NCBI GenBank assembly: GCA_900770535.1
Contig: CAAHDV010000229.1
Span: forward strand, 1-6,271
Reading direction: 5' to 3'
Length of the DNA stretch: 6,271 bases
From: Lachnospiraceae bacterium
GTDB taxonomy: Bacteria > Bacillota > Clostridia > Lachnospirales > Lachnospiraceae
Position 1 is the stretch's first letter. Each line of letters opens with the position of its first letter. The translations under genes were made by a program, and so were the position numbers. Under the pieces are notes generated by a model that worked only from the letters and a program-made list of their open reading frames with translations, was not told the DNA's origin and searched no databases. Positions 1 to 4,875 of this stretch are shown piece by piece.

Positions 1-121
1 GAGGCATCATCAGAGCGCCGCACTTGCTGCACTTTACTAAATTCATAGCGCTCATTTTCCAGTTAGCTCTACGTTTGTCACGTCTTGCTTTGGAAGATTT
101 ATTCTTTGGGCAGATAGACAT
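1..121 (-). CDS. rpmF: Ribosomal protein L32 (bL32), 3'-truncated by window edge
   Basis: This is a structural protein of the large ribosomal subunit. Reading the minus strand from the ATG at 121 gives 40 residues beginning MSICPKNKSSKARRDKRR, the very basic N-terminus typical of bL32, followed by NLVKCSKCG. C31 and C34 form the first half of the zinc knuckle found in the four-cysteine form of L32. The family is usually about 55-60 residues long, so roughly the last 20 codons, with the second cysteine pair, lie beyond the left edge. The start is fixed by an AAGGAGG ribosome binding site at 130-136, which lies inside the last codons of yceD. The stop of yceD is only 3 bp from this ATG, so the two genes are almost certainly co-transcribed and probably translationally coupled. 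Identification is firm, but the gene is incomplete here. Confidence 0.96.
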   Translation of the reverse strand, partial: MSICPKNKSSKARRDKRRANWKMSAMNLVKCSKCGALMMP

Positions 122-124
122 GGT

Positions 125-652
125 TTACACCTCCTTAAACTTTTGAAATAAATCCTGGATTACTGACATTCTTGGGTCAGGCGAACTCCGGTCACAGGAA
201 CATTCCGTGTGATTAAGGTTCGCACCACATCTATTGCAAATTCCTTTGCAGTCTTCCCTGCATAATACCTTCATAGGCAGATTAAGCAATAGTTCGTTAC
301 TGAGCAACCGGTCTACATCCAGATTATAGCCGCTTACATAGGGCTGTTCATCGAGATCTTCTGTACGCTCGCTTTCGGTCTTTGACATATCCAGTTCTTC
401 GTCGAATTCCAGATTAAAAGGAATATCGACCGGTTCTAAGCATCTGTCGCATGGCATCTGCAAAGTTACCTCTGCACTGCCAGTGAGAAGAAGCTTCTTG
501 TCCCCAAGATTACGGACATGTAGCTGTACCGGACTGCGTGATACGATGTCATATGCATCCTTGCTGGTGCAAAGCTGGTTCATGTCGATATCGCACGTAT
601 AGTCTTTCTCTTTTCCGTCTACGGAAAACAGCTCTGTTAAATTAATAAGCAT
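125..652 (-). CDS. yceD: YceD/DUF177 family protein, ribosome-associated partner of rpmF
   Basis: This 175-residue protein has the size and features of the DUF177 (YceD) family. These genes almost always precede rpmF and have been linked to 23S rRNA accumulation or ribosome assembly; the biochemical role is not well defined. A CDRCLEP motif at residues 68-74 gives the conserved C-x2-C pair. The Clostridia-type C-terminal segment carries C131, C135, C139 and C142 followed by C151 and C153, which looks like a metal-binding cluster. An acidic stretch lies around residues 84-102, and DPRM near residue 158 starts the conserved tail. It is cytoplasmic, with no signal peptide or membrane segment. 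The start has an AGGAG site about 6-7 bases upstream, held within a small inverted repeat (652-667). A consensus promoter lies immediately upstream, so expression need not depend on ackA read-through. The family call is firm; the function is inferred. Confidence 0.93.
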   Translation of the reverse strand: MLINLTELFSVDGKEKDYTCDIDMNQLCTSKDAYDIVSRSPVQLHVRNLGDKKLLLTGSAEVTLQMPCDRCLEPVDIPFNLEFDEELDMSKTESERTEDLDEQPYVSGYNLDVDRLLSNELLLNLPMKVLCREDCKGICNRCGANLNHTECSCDRSSPDPRMSVIQDLFQKFKEV

Positions 653-667
653 ATTAGTCTCCTAATA
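652..667 (-). promoter_or_regulatory. Inverted repeat enclosing the yceD ribosome binding site
   Basis: On the minus strand TATTAG-GAGA-CTAATA forms a 6-bp-arm inverted repeat. Its loop, GAGA, fits the GNRA tetraloop pattern, and it overlaps the AGGAG ribosome binding site of yceD. The last base of the right arm is the A of the ATG. As RNA this could form a weak AU-rich hairpin that partly hides the start region; as DNA it could be a protein site. The repeat is seen directly, but the function is inferred and it could be chance. Confidence 0.4.
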
Positions 668-695
668 CGCACCTGTGTAATTATACACAGGTGCG
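668..695. promoter_or_regulatory. Palindrome (12-bp arms) covering the yceD -10 box; candidate operator
   Basis: CGCACCTGTGTA at 668-679 is perfectly complementary to 684-695, leaving a 4-base centre. The -10 hexamer TATAAT (680-685, minus strand) lies at the centre of the palindrome. The predicted start of transcription is near 673, so RNA from this promoter would contain only part of one arm; a protein-binding operator is therefore the simplest reading. In read-through RNA from ackA the whole palindrome could fold as a hairpin, but no U-run follows it, so it is a poor intrinsic terminator. The cognate regulator is unknown. Confidence 0.65.
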
Positions 696-708
696 CCGGC
701 TTTGTCAA
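680..708 (-). promoter_or_regulatory. Consensus sigma-A promoter for yceD-rpmF
   Basis: The minus strand carries TTGACA (703-708), a 17-bp spacer and TATAAT (680-685), a perfect match to the vegetative consensus in both hexamers and in spacing. Transcription should begin near 673, giving a leader of about 20 bases before the yceD ATG. The -10 box sits within the 668-695 palindrome, so binding of a protein there should block RNA polymerase. Confidence 0.85.
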
Positions 709-747
709 CAAATATTTTAATTTTTTCCAAAAACTGTTTTTTGAGGA

Positions 748-1947
748 TTAAGCCTCTACCAGTCTCTTGGTCTCTCTTGCGATTGCAAGCTCCTCGTTGG
801 TCGGGATCAGCATTACTTTGACTTTGGAATCTGCTGCGGAAATAACAGCGTTCTTTCCTCTTACATCGTTAGCCTGATCGTCGATCTTCACGCCAAGGTA
901 ACCTAAGTACTCGCAGATAGCTTTTCTGCTTGCCTTGTCGTTCTCACCAACACCAGCGGTAAATGCGATTGCATCTACGCCGTTCATAGCTGCGGTGTAA
1001 GCGCCGATGTATTTTGCTACACGGTAAACGAATGCATCCAGAGCTACTGCTGCTAAGTGGTTGCCCTCTTCTCTTGCCTTCTCGATATCACGGAAGTCAC
1101 TGGAGATGCCGCCGCTCATGCCAAGGACACCAGACTTCTTGTTGAGGATGTTTAATACCTCGTTGACGTCCTTGCCCTCTTTGTTGCAGATAAACTGAAC
1201 AACAGCCGGATCGATGTCACCACTTCTGGTACCCATGATCAGACCCTCAAGAGGAGTAAGACCCATACTGGTATCTACGCACTTGCCGCCGATGGAAGCA
1301 GATACGCTTGCACCGTTGCCTAAGTGGCAGACGATAACCTTTGCGTTCTCCGGATCCAGTCCGCCAAACTTGATAGCCTCGCCGGATACGAACATATGGC
1401 TGGTGCCGTGGAAGCCGTAACGACGGATGCTGTATTTCTCATAGTACTCGTGCGGGATTGCGTACAGGTAAGCCTTCTCCGGCATAGCCATACCGAAACC
1501 GGTATCCCATACTGCTACGTTTGGCTTGCCCGGCATTGCTGCCTCGGCTGCCTCGATACCCATTAAGTTAGCCGGGTTGTGCAGCGGTCCCAGATCGAAG
1601 CACTCGCGGATTACTTTCTTAACGTCATCGTTTACAATGATGGACTCGCTGTACTTGGTACCAGCGTGCAGTACGCGGTGACCGATTGCTGCGATCTCAT
1701 CAGTGCTCTTGATTACGCCGTGCTCAGCGTCCTGAAGAGCGTCCATAACCATCTCGATTGCTACGGTGTGGTTCGGCATGTCTTTCTCTACGACATATTT
1801 GTCCTTGCCAGCCGGCTGATGGGTCAGTTTGGAGCCCTCGATACCGATTCTCTCGCACAGACCTTTTGCGATTACGCTCTCATCGGTCATGTCGATCAGC
1901 TGATACTTTAAGGAAGAGCTTCCGCAGTTGATAACTAAAATCTTCAT
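748..1947 (-). CDS. ackA: Acetate kinase
   Basis: AckA transfers phosphate between acetyl phosphate and ADP, giving acetate and ATP; this is the energy-yielding end of mixed-acid or acetate fermentation in the cytoplasm. The 399-residue length matches the family. The N-terminal signature VINCGSSSLKY (5-15, with N7) is present. Other residues match those important in the Methanosarcina enzyme: R91 in GHRVLHAG, D148 in WDTGFG, H180 in GFHGTSH, HLGNGAS (208-214), R241 in MGTRSGD, GVGEN (332-336) and E385 or its neighbour in PTNEE. No key residue is missing. The start is supported by an AGGAG site at 1959-1963. It lies 33 bp downstream of the pta stop on the same strand with no terminator between, so the two form an operon. 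No clear intrinsic terminator follows, and read-through into yceD is likely. Confidence 0.98.
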   Translation of the reverse strand: MKILVINCGSSSLKYQLIDMTDESVIAKGLCERIGIEGSKLTHQPAGKDKYVVEKDMPNHTVAIEMVMDALQDAEHGVIKSTDEIAAIGHRVLHAGTKYSESIIVNDDVKKVIRECFDLGPLHNPANLMGIEAAEAAMPGKPNVAVWDTGFGMAMPEKAYLYAIPHEYYEKYSIRRYGFHGTSHMFVSGEAIKFGGLDPENAKVIVCHLGNGASVSASIGGKCVDTSMGLTPLEGLIMGTRSGDIDPAVVQFICNKEGKDVNEVLNILNKKSGVLGMSGGISSDFRDIEKAREEGNHLAAVALDAFVYRVAKYIGAYTAAMNGVDAIAFTAGVGENDKASRKAICEYLGYLGVKIDDQANDVRGKNAVISAADSKVKVMLIPTNEELAIARETKRLVEA

Positions 1948-1980
1948 AATGTGATATTCTCCTATAATAACTGAACTAAA

Positions 1981-2976
1981 TTACTGATTCTGGCACTGTA
2001 CAGCAGTGATTGCAACAACGCCTACGATATCCTCAGCAGAGCAGCCTCTGGACAGATCGTTAACCGGTTTTGCGATACCCTGGCACATCGGGCCGTAAGC
2101 CTCTGCCTTGCCAAGTCTCTGAACCAGCTTGTAGCCGATGTTTCCTGCATCCAGATCCGGGAATACCAGAACGTTTGCGTGGCCTGCAACCTTGCTGTCC
2201 GGAGCTTTGGAAGCGCCAACTTCCGGAACGATTGCTGCGTCAAGCTGAAGCTCGCCGTCCAGTGCAAGCTCCGGAGCCATCTCCTTAGCCAGCTTGGTAG
2301 CCTCAACAACTTTGTCAACATCAGCATGCTTTGCGGAACCCTTGGAAGAATGGGACAGCATAGCAACCTTCGGCTCCTCGCCGGTCAGCATCTTGAAGCT
2401 CTCTGCAGAAGATACTGCGATTGCTGCCAGCTCTTCCGGATTCGGATTCTGGTTCAGGCCGCAGTCTGCGAATACGAAAGTACCGTTGCTGCCAAGATCG
2501 CAGTCCGGAACTTCCATTAAGAAGAATGCGGATACCAGCTTGGTGCCCGGTTTGGTCTTGATAACCTGCAGGCACGGACGAAGGGTGTTTGCGGTAGAAT
2601 GGCAAGCACCGGATACCATACCGTCAGCATCGCCGTTCTTGATCATAAGGCAGCCATAGTAAGCGTAGTCGCTTAAGATGGTCTCTTTTGCTTTCTCAGG
2701 AGTCATGCCTTTGGACTTTCTCAGCTCAACGAACAGGTCGATATACTCCTGTGTTTTCTCGTAAGTCTGCGGATTGATGATCGTAGCACCGGATACATCC
2801 AGACCCTCGCTGTGAGCGCCGATATCTTCCGGAGTACCGATAATGATCAGGTTTGCAAGATCCTCTTTCAGAATCTTCTCTGCAGCGACCCAGGTTCTGC
2901 GGTCCATGGACTCAGGCAGTACGATTGTTTTTTTATCTGCCCTTGCTTTGGCTTTGATTACATCAATAAATCCCAT
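1981..2976 (-). CDS. pta: Phosphate acetyltransferase (short, single-domain type)
   Basis: Pta converts acetyl-CoA and phosphate to acetyl phosphate and CoA, feeding AckA. From the ATG at 2976 the protein is 331 residues (MGFIDVIKAK...), the normal size for the short Pta form without the N-terminal regulatory domains of the E. coli enzyme. Characteristic segments are DGMVSGACHSTANT (118-131), SHSSKGSAKH (208-217), GELQLDAA (241-248), FPDLDAGNIGYK (272-283) and NDLSRGCS (306-313). S309, R310 and D316 coincide with active-site residues described for the Methanosarcina enzyme. The reading frame stays open upstream to 3147, but that extension is unlike the family. The 2976 start has an AAAGGGG ribosome binding site (2984-2990) and a promoter beyond it. 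It is the first gene of the pta-ackA operon. Confidence 0.97.
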   Translation of the reverse strand: MGFIDVIKAKARADKKTIVLPESMDRRTWVAAEKILKEDLANLIIIGTPEDIGAHSEGLDVSGATIINPQTYEKTQEYIDLFVELRKSKGMTPEKAKETILSDYAYYGCLMIKNGDADGMVSGACHSTANTLRPCLQVIKTKPGTKLVSAFFLMEVPDCDLGSNGTFVFADCGLNQNPNPEELAAIAVSSAESFKMLTGEEPKVAMLSHSSKGSAKHADVDKVVEATKLAKEMAPELALDGELQLDAAIVPEVGASKAPDSKVAGHANVLVFPDLDAGNIGYKLVQRLGKAEAYGPMCQGIAKPVNDLSRGCSAEDIVGVVAITAVQCQNQ

Positions 2977-3013
2977 AATAATACCCCTTTCATGATTTAA
3001 TGCATATAGCCTT

Positions 3014-3043
3014 ATTATATACGGATTAAAAAGCAAAAGACAA
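3014..3043 (-). promoter_or_regulatory. Probable pta-ackA promoter
   Basis: On the minus strand TATAAT (3014-3019) is a perfect -10 box. TTGTCT (3038-3043) is an imperfect -35 box with an 18-bp spacer. Transcription would start near 3007, about 30 bases before the pta start codon. The -10 box is strong and the -35 box weak, which would fit an activator-assisted promoter, although no known activator site was recognised. Confidence 0.65.
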
Positions 3044-3070
3044 GCTGTATTTTGTATTTTTTTGCACTTT

Positions 3071-3081
3071 TTGTGAAACAA
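3071..3081. promoter_or_regulatory. Short palindrome upstream of the pta promoter
   Basis: TTGT-GAA-ACAA forms a small inverted repeat centred about 70 bp upstream of the predicted pta transcription start, a position where an activator could act. It does not match the longer Rex site (TTGTTAA-type arms with a wider spacer) or the catabolite-control cre consensus. It may be chance in an AT-rich spacer. Confidence 0.2.
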
Positions 3082-3091
3082 GCACTTCTGG

Positions 3092-3148
3092 AAAACAAAA
3101 AAAGGTACAGATCCGGAAACCATGCGCACGCATGTTCCGGACTGCACC
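3092..3148 (-). terminator. Intrinsic terminator, minus strand
   Basis: Positions 3104-3148 fold into a long hairpin. On the minus strand the segments GGTGCAG, TCCGGAA and CATGC pair with GCATG, TTCCGGA and CTGTACC, with one G-T pair, a single-base bulge and a 2-base bulge, closing on a 4-base loop. A run of seven T followed by GTTTT (3092-3103) comes directly after it. This is a classic Rho-independent terminator that ends the transcript of the 3328-3819 gene and isolates it from pta. It lies about 180 bp past that gene's stop, giving an unusually long 3' tail. Confidence 0.85.
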
Positions 3149-3327
3149 TCCTGTTCTTTTTCATACTGTTTTTGTTACGTTTCTTATGCCAGTGCTTCGA
3201 AAATCAGTTTGCCGACAACAGAACCGCCATCCAGATTTCGCCATACCCATGAAAGCAAAGCTGATGATGGTTCCCAGACTGGACGGTGCTGCCTCATTGC
3301 CTGTTTTATGGTATATATTTCTTCCTA
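3149..3327. other. Spacer without a convincing gene; possible decayed coding remnant
   Basis: This stretch lies between the hydrolase-family stop and its terminator. It is less AT-rich than other spacers in the window. On the minus strand two different frames read open for parts of it. One gives SLGTIISFAFMGMAKSG; the other, in phase with the upstream gene after its TAA-TAG double stop, encodes a possible 37-residue peptide (3184-3297) ending LDGGSVVGKLIFEALA. Neither has a good ribosome binding site. Joining the two by a frameshift would look like the C-terminus of a membrane protein, so it could be a decayed fragment, but no family was recognised. It could equally be a structured 3' untranslated region. 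Confidence 0.25.
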
Positions 3328-3819
3328 TTATTTATGAAAACAAAGTTTGCAGGTTGCGCATCCCTTTGCGATGGTGTCGGTCAGATCCAGAGTGAGCCCC
3401 ATTTCCTCTGCGATGCCGCGGTCACCGTCCATTGCAATGTCACATAACAGTGCACAGGTCTCATCGTCAAAGCCCTGTTTCTTCCATGCATTTAACAGTG
3501 CACAATAGTGGAAATCTACCGGTACTTCAGAATCGGTTACTTCGTGTACGTCCATCTCGAAGGTCTTCTGACCAAGCTCTCCGAGGAATACGCCTGCAAA
3601 TTTTTTACCGTCGTTGGAACCGCCGCATGCCTCTTTGTATCCTTTGCCGTGGAAGTTGCCACAACGGCGGATTGCTCTGCGGAATGCCGGTTCCGGATCG
3701 ATTCCGTCTTTTCTCAATTCATCAAAGATCAGACCCATCCAGGTTGCACGGTGCTCAATGGCTGCGCGGTTGATGTTTACCTCAACATCGTTTGTGAGTT
3801 TTGCCTTATTCTTAATCAT
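3328..3819 (-). CDS. L-2-amino-thiazoline-4-carboxylic acid hydrolase-like protein
   Basis: This 163-residue cytoplasmic protein resembles the ATC hydrolase family. The family is named for opening the thiazoline ring in a bacterial route from DL-2-amino-thiazoline-4-carboxylate to L-cysteine, but most clostridial members are uncharacterised. The recognisable core is FHYCALLNAWKKQGF (103-117), then LCDIAMDGDRG (125-135) and TIAKG (149-153), ending in cysteine-rich GCATCKLCFHK with C154, C157 and C160. The N-terminal half, residues 15-60, is helical and basic (RAAIEHRATW, RRAIRRCG). No signal peptide or membrane segment is visible. The start has an AGAGAGG site 8 bases upstream (3828-3834) and a strong promoter of its own. 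It is a single-gene unit, divergent from the GntR gene, which may control it. The family call rests on motif memory; the true substrate is unknown and need not be the thiazoline. Confidence 0.75.
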   Translation of the reverse strand: MIKNKAKLTNDVEVNINRAAIEHRATWMGLIFDELRKDGIDPEPAFRRAIRRCGNFHGKGYKEACGGSNDGKKFAGVFLGELGQKTFEMDVHEVTDSEVPVDFHYCALLNAWKKQGFDDETCALLCDIAMDGDRGIAEEMGLTLDLTDTIAKGCATCKLCFHK

Positions 3820-3859
3820 TTCTCAAACCTCTCTCCGCCTGTCTAATCTGACAAGCTAT

Positions 3860-3883
3860 TGATTAACTCCTGCAAGCTAATCA
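3860..3883. repeat. Inverted and direct repeats at the hydrolase-family promoter; candidate operator
   Basis: TGATTA (3860-3865) and TAATCA (3878-3883) form a 6-bp-arm inverted repeat with a 12-bp centre. The same area contains CAAGCTA twice (3852-3858 and 3873-3879), spaced exactly 21 bp apart, or about two helical turns. The elements span the predicted transcription start and touch the -10 box, where a repressor would act. The adjacent GntR protein is the obvious candidate, but no published operator consensus was matched. Confidence 0.35.
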
Positions 3884-3907
3884 TATCAGTTTTTATGCGA
3901 ATGTCAA
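3880..3907 (-). promoter_or_regulatory. Strong promoter for the ATC hydrolase-like gene
   Basis: The minus strand has TTGACA (3902-3907), a 16-bp spacer and TATGAT (3880-3885). A TG one base before the -10 box makes it an extended -10. Transcription should start near 3873, giving a leader of about 54 bases. The -35 match is perfect and the -10 is five of six. Confidence 0.8.
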
Positions 3908-4055
3908 TACCATTCTTTGTTTATTTTTTATATTATTCTCATTTATGTTACTGTTTTTTATCATTTTTATAGGAACATTTATTTTTTATCGGCTCTTTGC
4001 ACATCTATCGCCCAATTTTCGTTTTTCAATTGTGCTAATCTCCCATTAATTTTAC

Positions 4056-4084
4056 TTGCTTTTTTCGTTTTCTCACTATATACT
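4056..4084 (+). promoter_or_regulatory. Possible promoter for the GntR gene
   Basis: TTGCTT (4056-4061), a 17-bp spacer and TATACT (4079-4084) give a modest sigma-A match that would start transcription near 4091, about 50 bases before the start codon. The surrounding DNA is so AT-rich that other placements are possible. Confidence 0.4.
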
Positions 4085-4140
4085 TAATTTAAAAATAAAC
4101 ATTTTTGATAGCATAAGATAGAAAGTAGGATTTAACTAGT

Positions 4141-4797
4141 ATGACCAATTCAGTCACTATGACCAACAATAATTCCAATTTAAAAGAATATATCCACGAT
4201 CAGATTTTAAAAGATGTCATTGAAGGAACTTTACAGCCCAATATGATCCTCCATGAGAAAAAACTCATGGAGCAGTATGGCGTCAGCCGTTCTCCTGTAC
4301 GGGAAGCCCTGATCCAGCTCTGCAGCGAAAGTATCCTCTGCAATTATCCCAAACGCGGATACGAAGTCTCCACCATCAGCGAGAAAGAGATCCAGGATAT
4401 CGTGCAATTCCGCATTGCGGTAGAATGCACCTTTCTCATGCAGTACGGTCCCAGCATCACAGACGAAACTCTGCAGAAGTTAGAGGAACACATCGCCGAC
4501 CACGCGGCACTTCAGGTCAACGGCCTGACTGCCCTGCAGTACTGGACTGCCAACATGAGATTCCATCTTCTGCTCTTTTCCAGCTATGACAATACCTACA
4601 CTTACCAGAAGCTGAAAGACGCACTGACAATCCAGACCCGTTTCTACGCCCAGAAGCGTTCCCAGAGATGGCAGAGCCCCGTATTCACTGAACGGGATGT
4701 CCTGCACCGGGCAATTCTGGATTACCTGAAACAGAAAAATTACACCATGGCCTCCAGCATTCTTAAAGCGGATATCGAGGACCGCTCTACCGTCTAG
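4141..4797 (+). CDS. GntR-family transcriptional regulator, FadR/FCD type
   Basis: This 218-residue DNA-binding regulator has a winged helix at about residues 12-80, with the classic GntR recognition segment YGVSRSPVREAL (46-57) and the wing PKRGYEVSTIS (70-80). An all-helical FCD-type effector domain follows. FCD domains usually bind small organic acids through a metal held by D-x3-H, H and H. The aligned residues here appear to be N138, H142 (MRFHLLLFSS), H189 (VLHRAIL) and D211, so two of the four ligands differ from the usual set. The first ATG is preferred because AGGA lies 10 bases upstream (4127-4130); an ATG six codons later lacks a suitable site. It is divergent from the hydrolase-family gene and may regulate that gene and itself. 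Its effector cannot be read from the sequence. The family call is firm. Confidence 0.92.
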   Translation: MTNSVTMTNNNSNLKEYIHDQILKDVIEGTLQPNMILHEKKLMEQYGVSRSPVREALIQLCSESILCNYPKRGYEVSTISEKEIQDIVQFRIAVECTFLMQYGPSITDETLQKLEEHIADHAALQVNGLTALQYWTANMRFHLLLFSSYDNTYTYQKLKDALTIQTRFYAQKRSQRWQSPVFTERDVLHRAILDYLKQKNYTMASSILKADIEDRSTV

Positions 4798-4823
4798 GCA
4801 GCTTTTGTTTCAATTTTCACAGC

Positions 4824-4857
4824 AAAAATGCACCGGGTTCTGCACCGGTGCATTTTT
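4824..4857. terminator. Bidirectional intrinsic terminator
   Basis: AAAAATGCACCGG (4824-4836) is perfectly complementary to 4845-4857, giving a 13-bp stem with an 8-base loop. The A run on one side and T run on the other provide a U-tract in both directions. It lies 26 bp past the GntR stop and 18 bp past the stop of the convergent MATE gene, so it should end both transcripts. TGCACCGG also occurs twice in direct orientation within it. Confidence 0.92.
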
Positions 4858-4875
4858 CTGTCTGAGCAGAGTTCT

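Larger units (their letters stand above)
3820..4140. other. Divergent AT-rich intergenic region
   Basis: This 321-bp spacer separates the minus-strand hydrolase-family gene from the plus-strand GntR gene and holds the promoters of both. The left part has the hydrolase-family leader, promoter and repeat elements. The middle (about 3910-4070) is very T-rich on the plus strand and contains two copies of TTTTTTATC, A/T tracts of the kind that can enhance nearby promoters. No small gene or structured RNA was recognised. Confidence 0.6.

Noticed and set aside
652..667. Possible FapR operator upstream of yceD
   Set aside because: The FapR site as I recall it has longer TTAGTAC-type arms. Here only TTAG/CTAA match and the centre differs, so the resemblance is too weak.
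668..695. Palindrome read as an intrinsic terminator after ackA
   Set aside because: No T-run follows the hairpin on either strand. The TATAAT at its centre, with TTGACA 17 bp upstream, makes a promoter-operator a better reading.
1579..1911. 110-codon open frame on the plus strand
   Set aside because: It lies entirely antisense within ackA, which has every catalytic motif; the open frame follows from codon bias. The other plus-strand frames inside ackA and pta are rejected likewise.
2977..3147. N-terminal extension of pta
   Set aside because: The 57 extra residues are low-complexity and unlike any Pta, and they would cross the promoter and part of the upstream terminator. The ATG at 2976 has a good ribosome binding site and gives the standard length.
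3184..3297. 37-codon small gene on the minus strand
   Set aside because: It has no adequate ribosome binding site and no recognised family. It is kept only as an observation within the 3149-3327 spacer.
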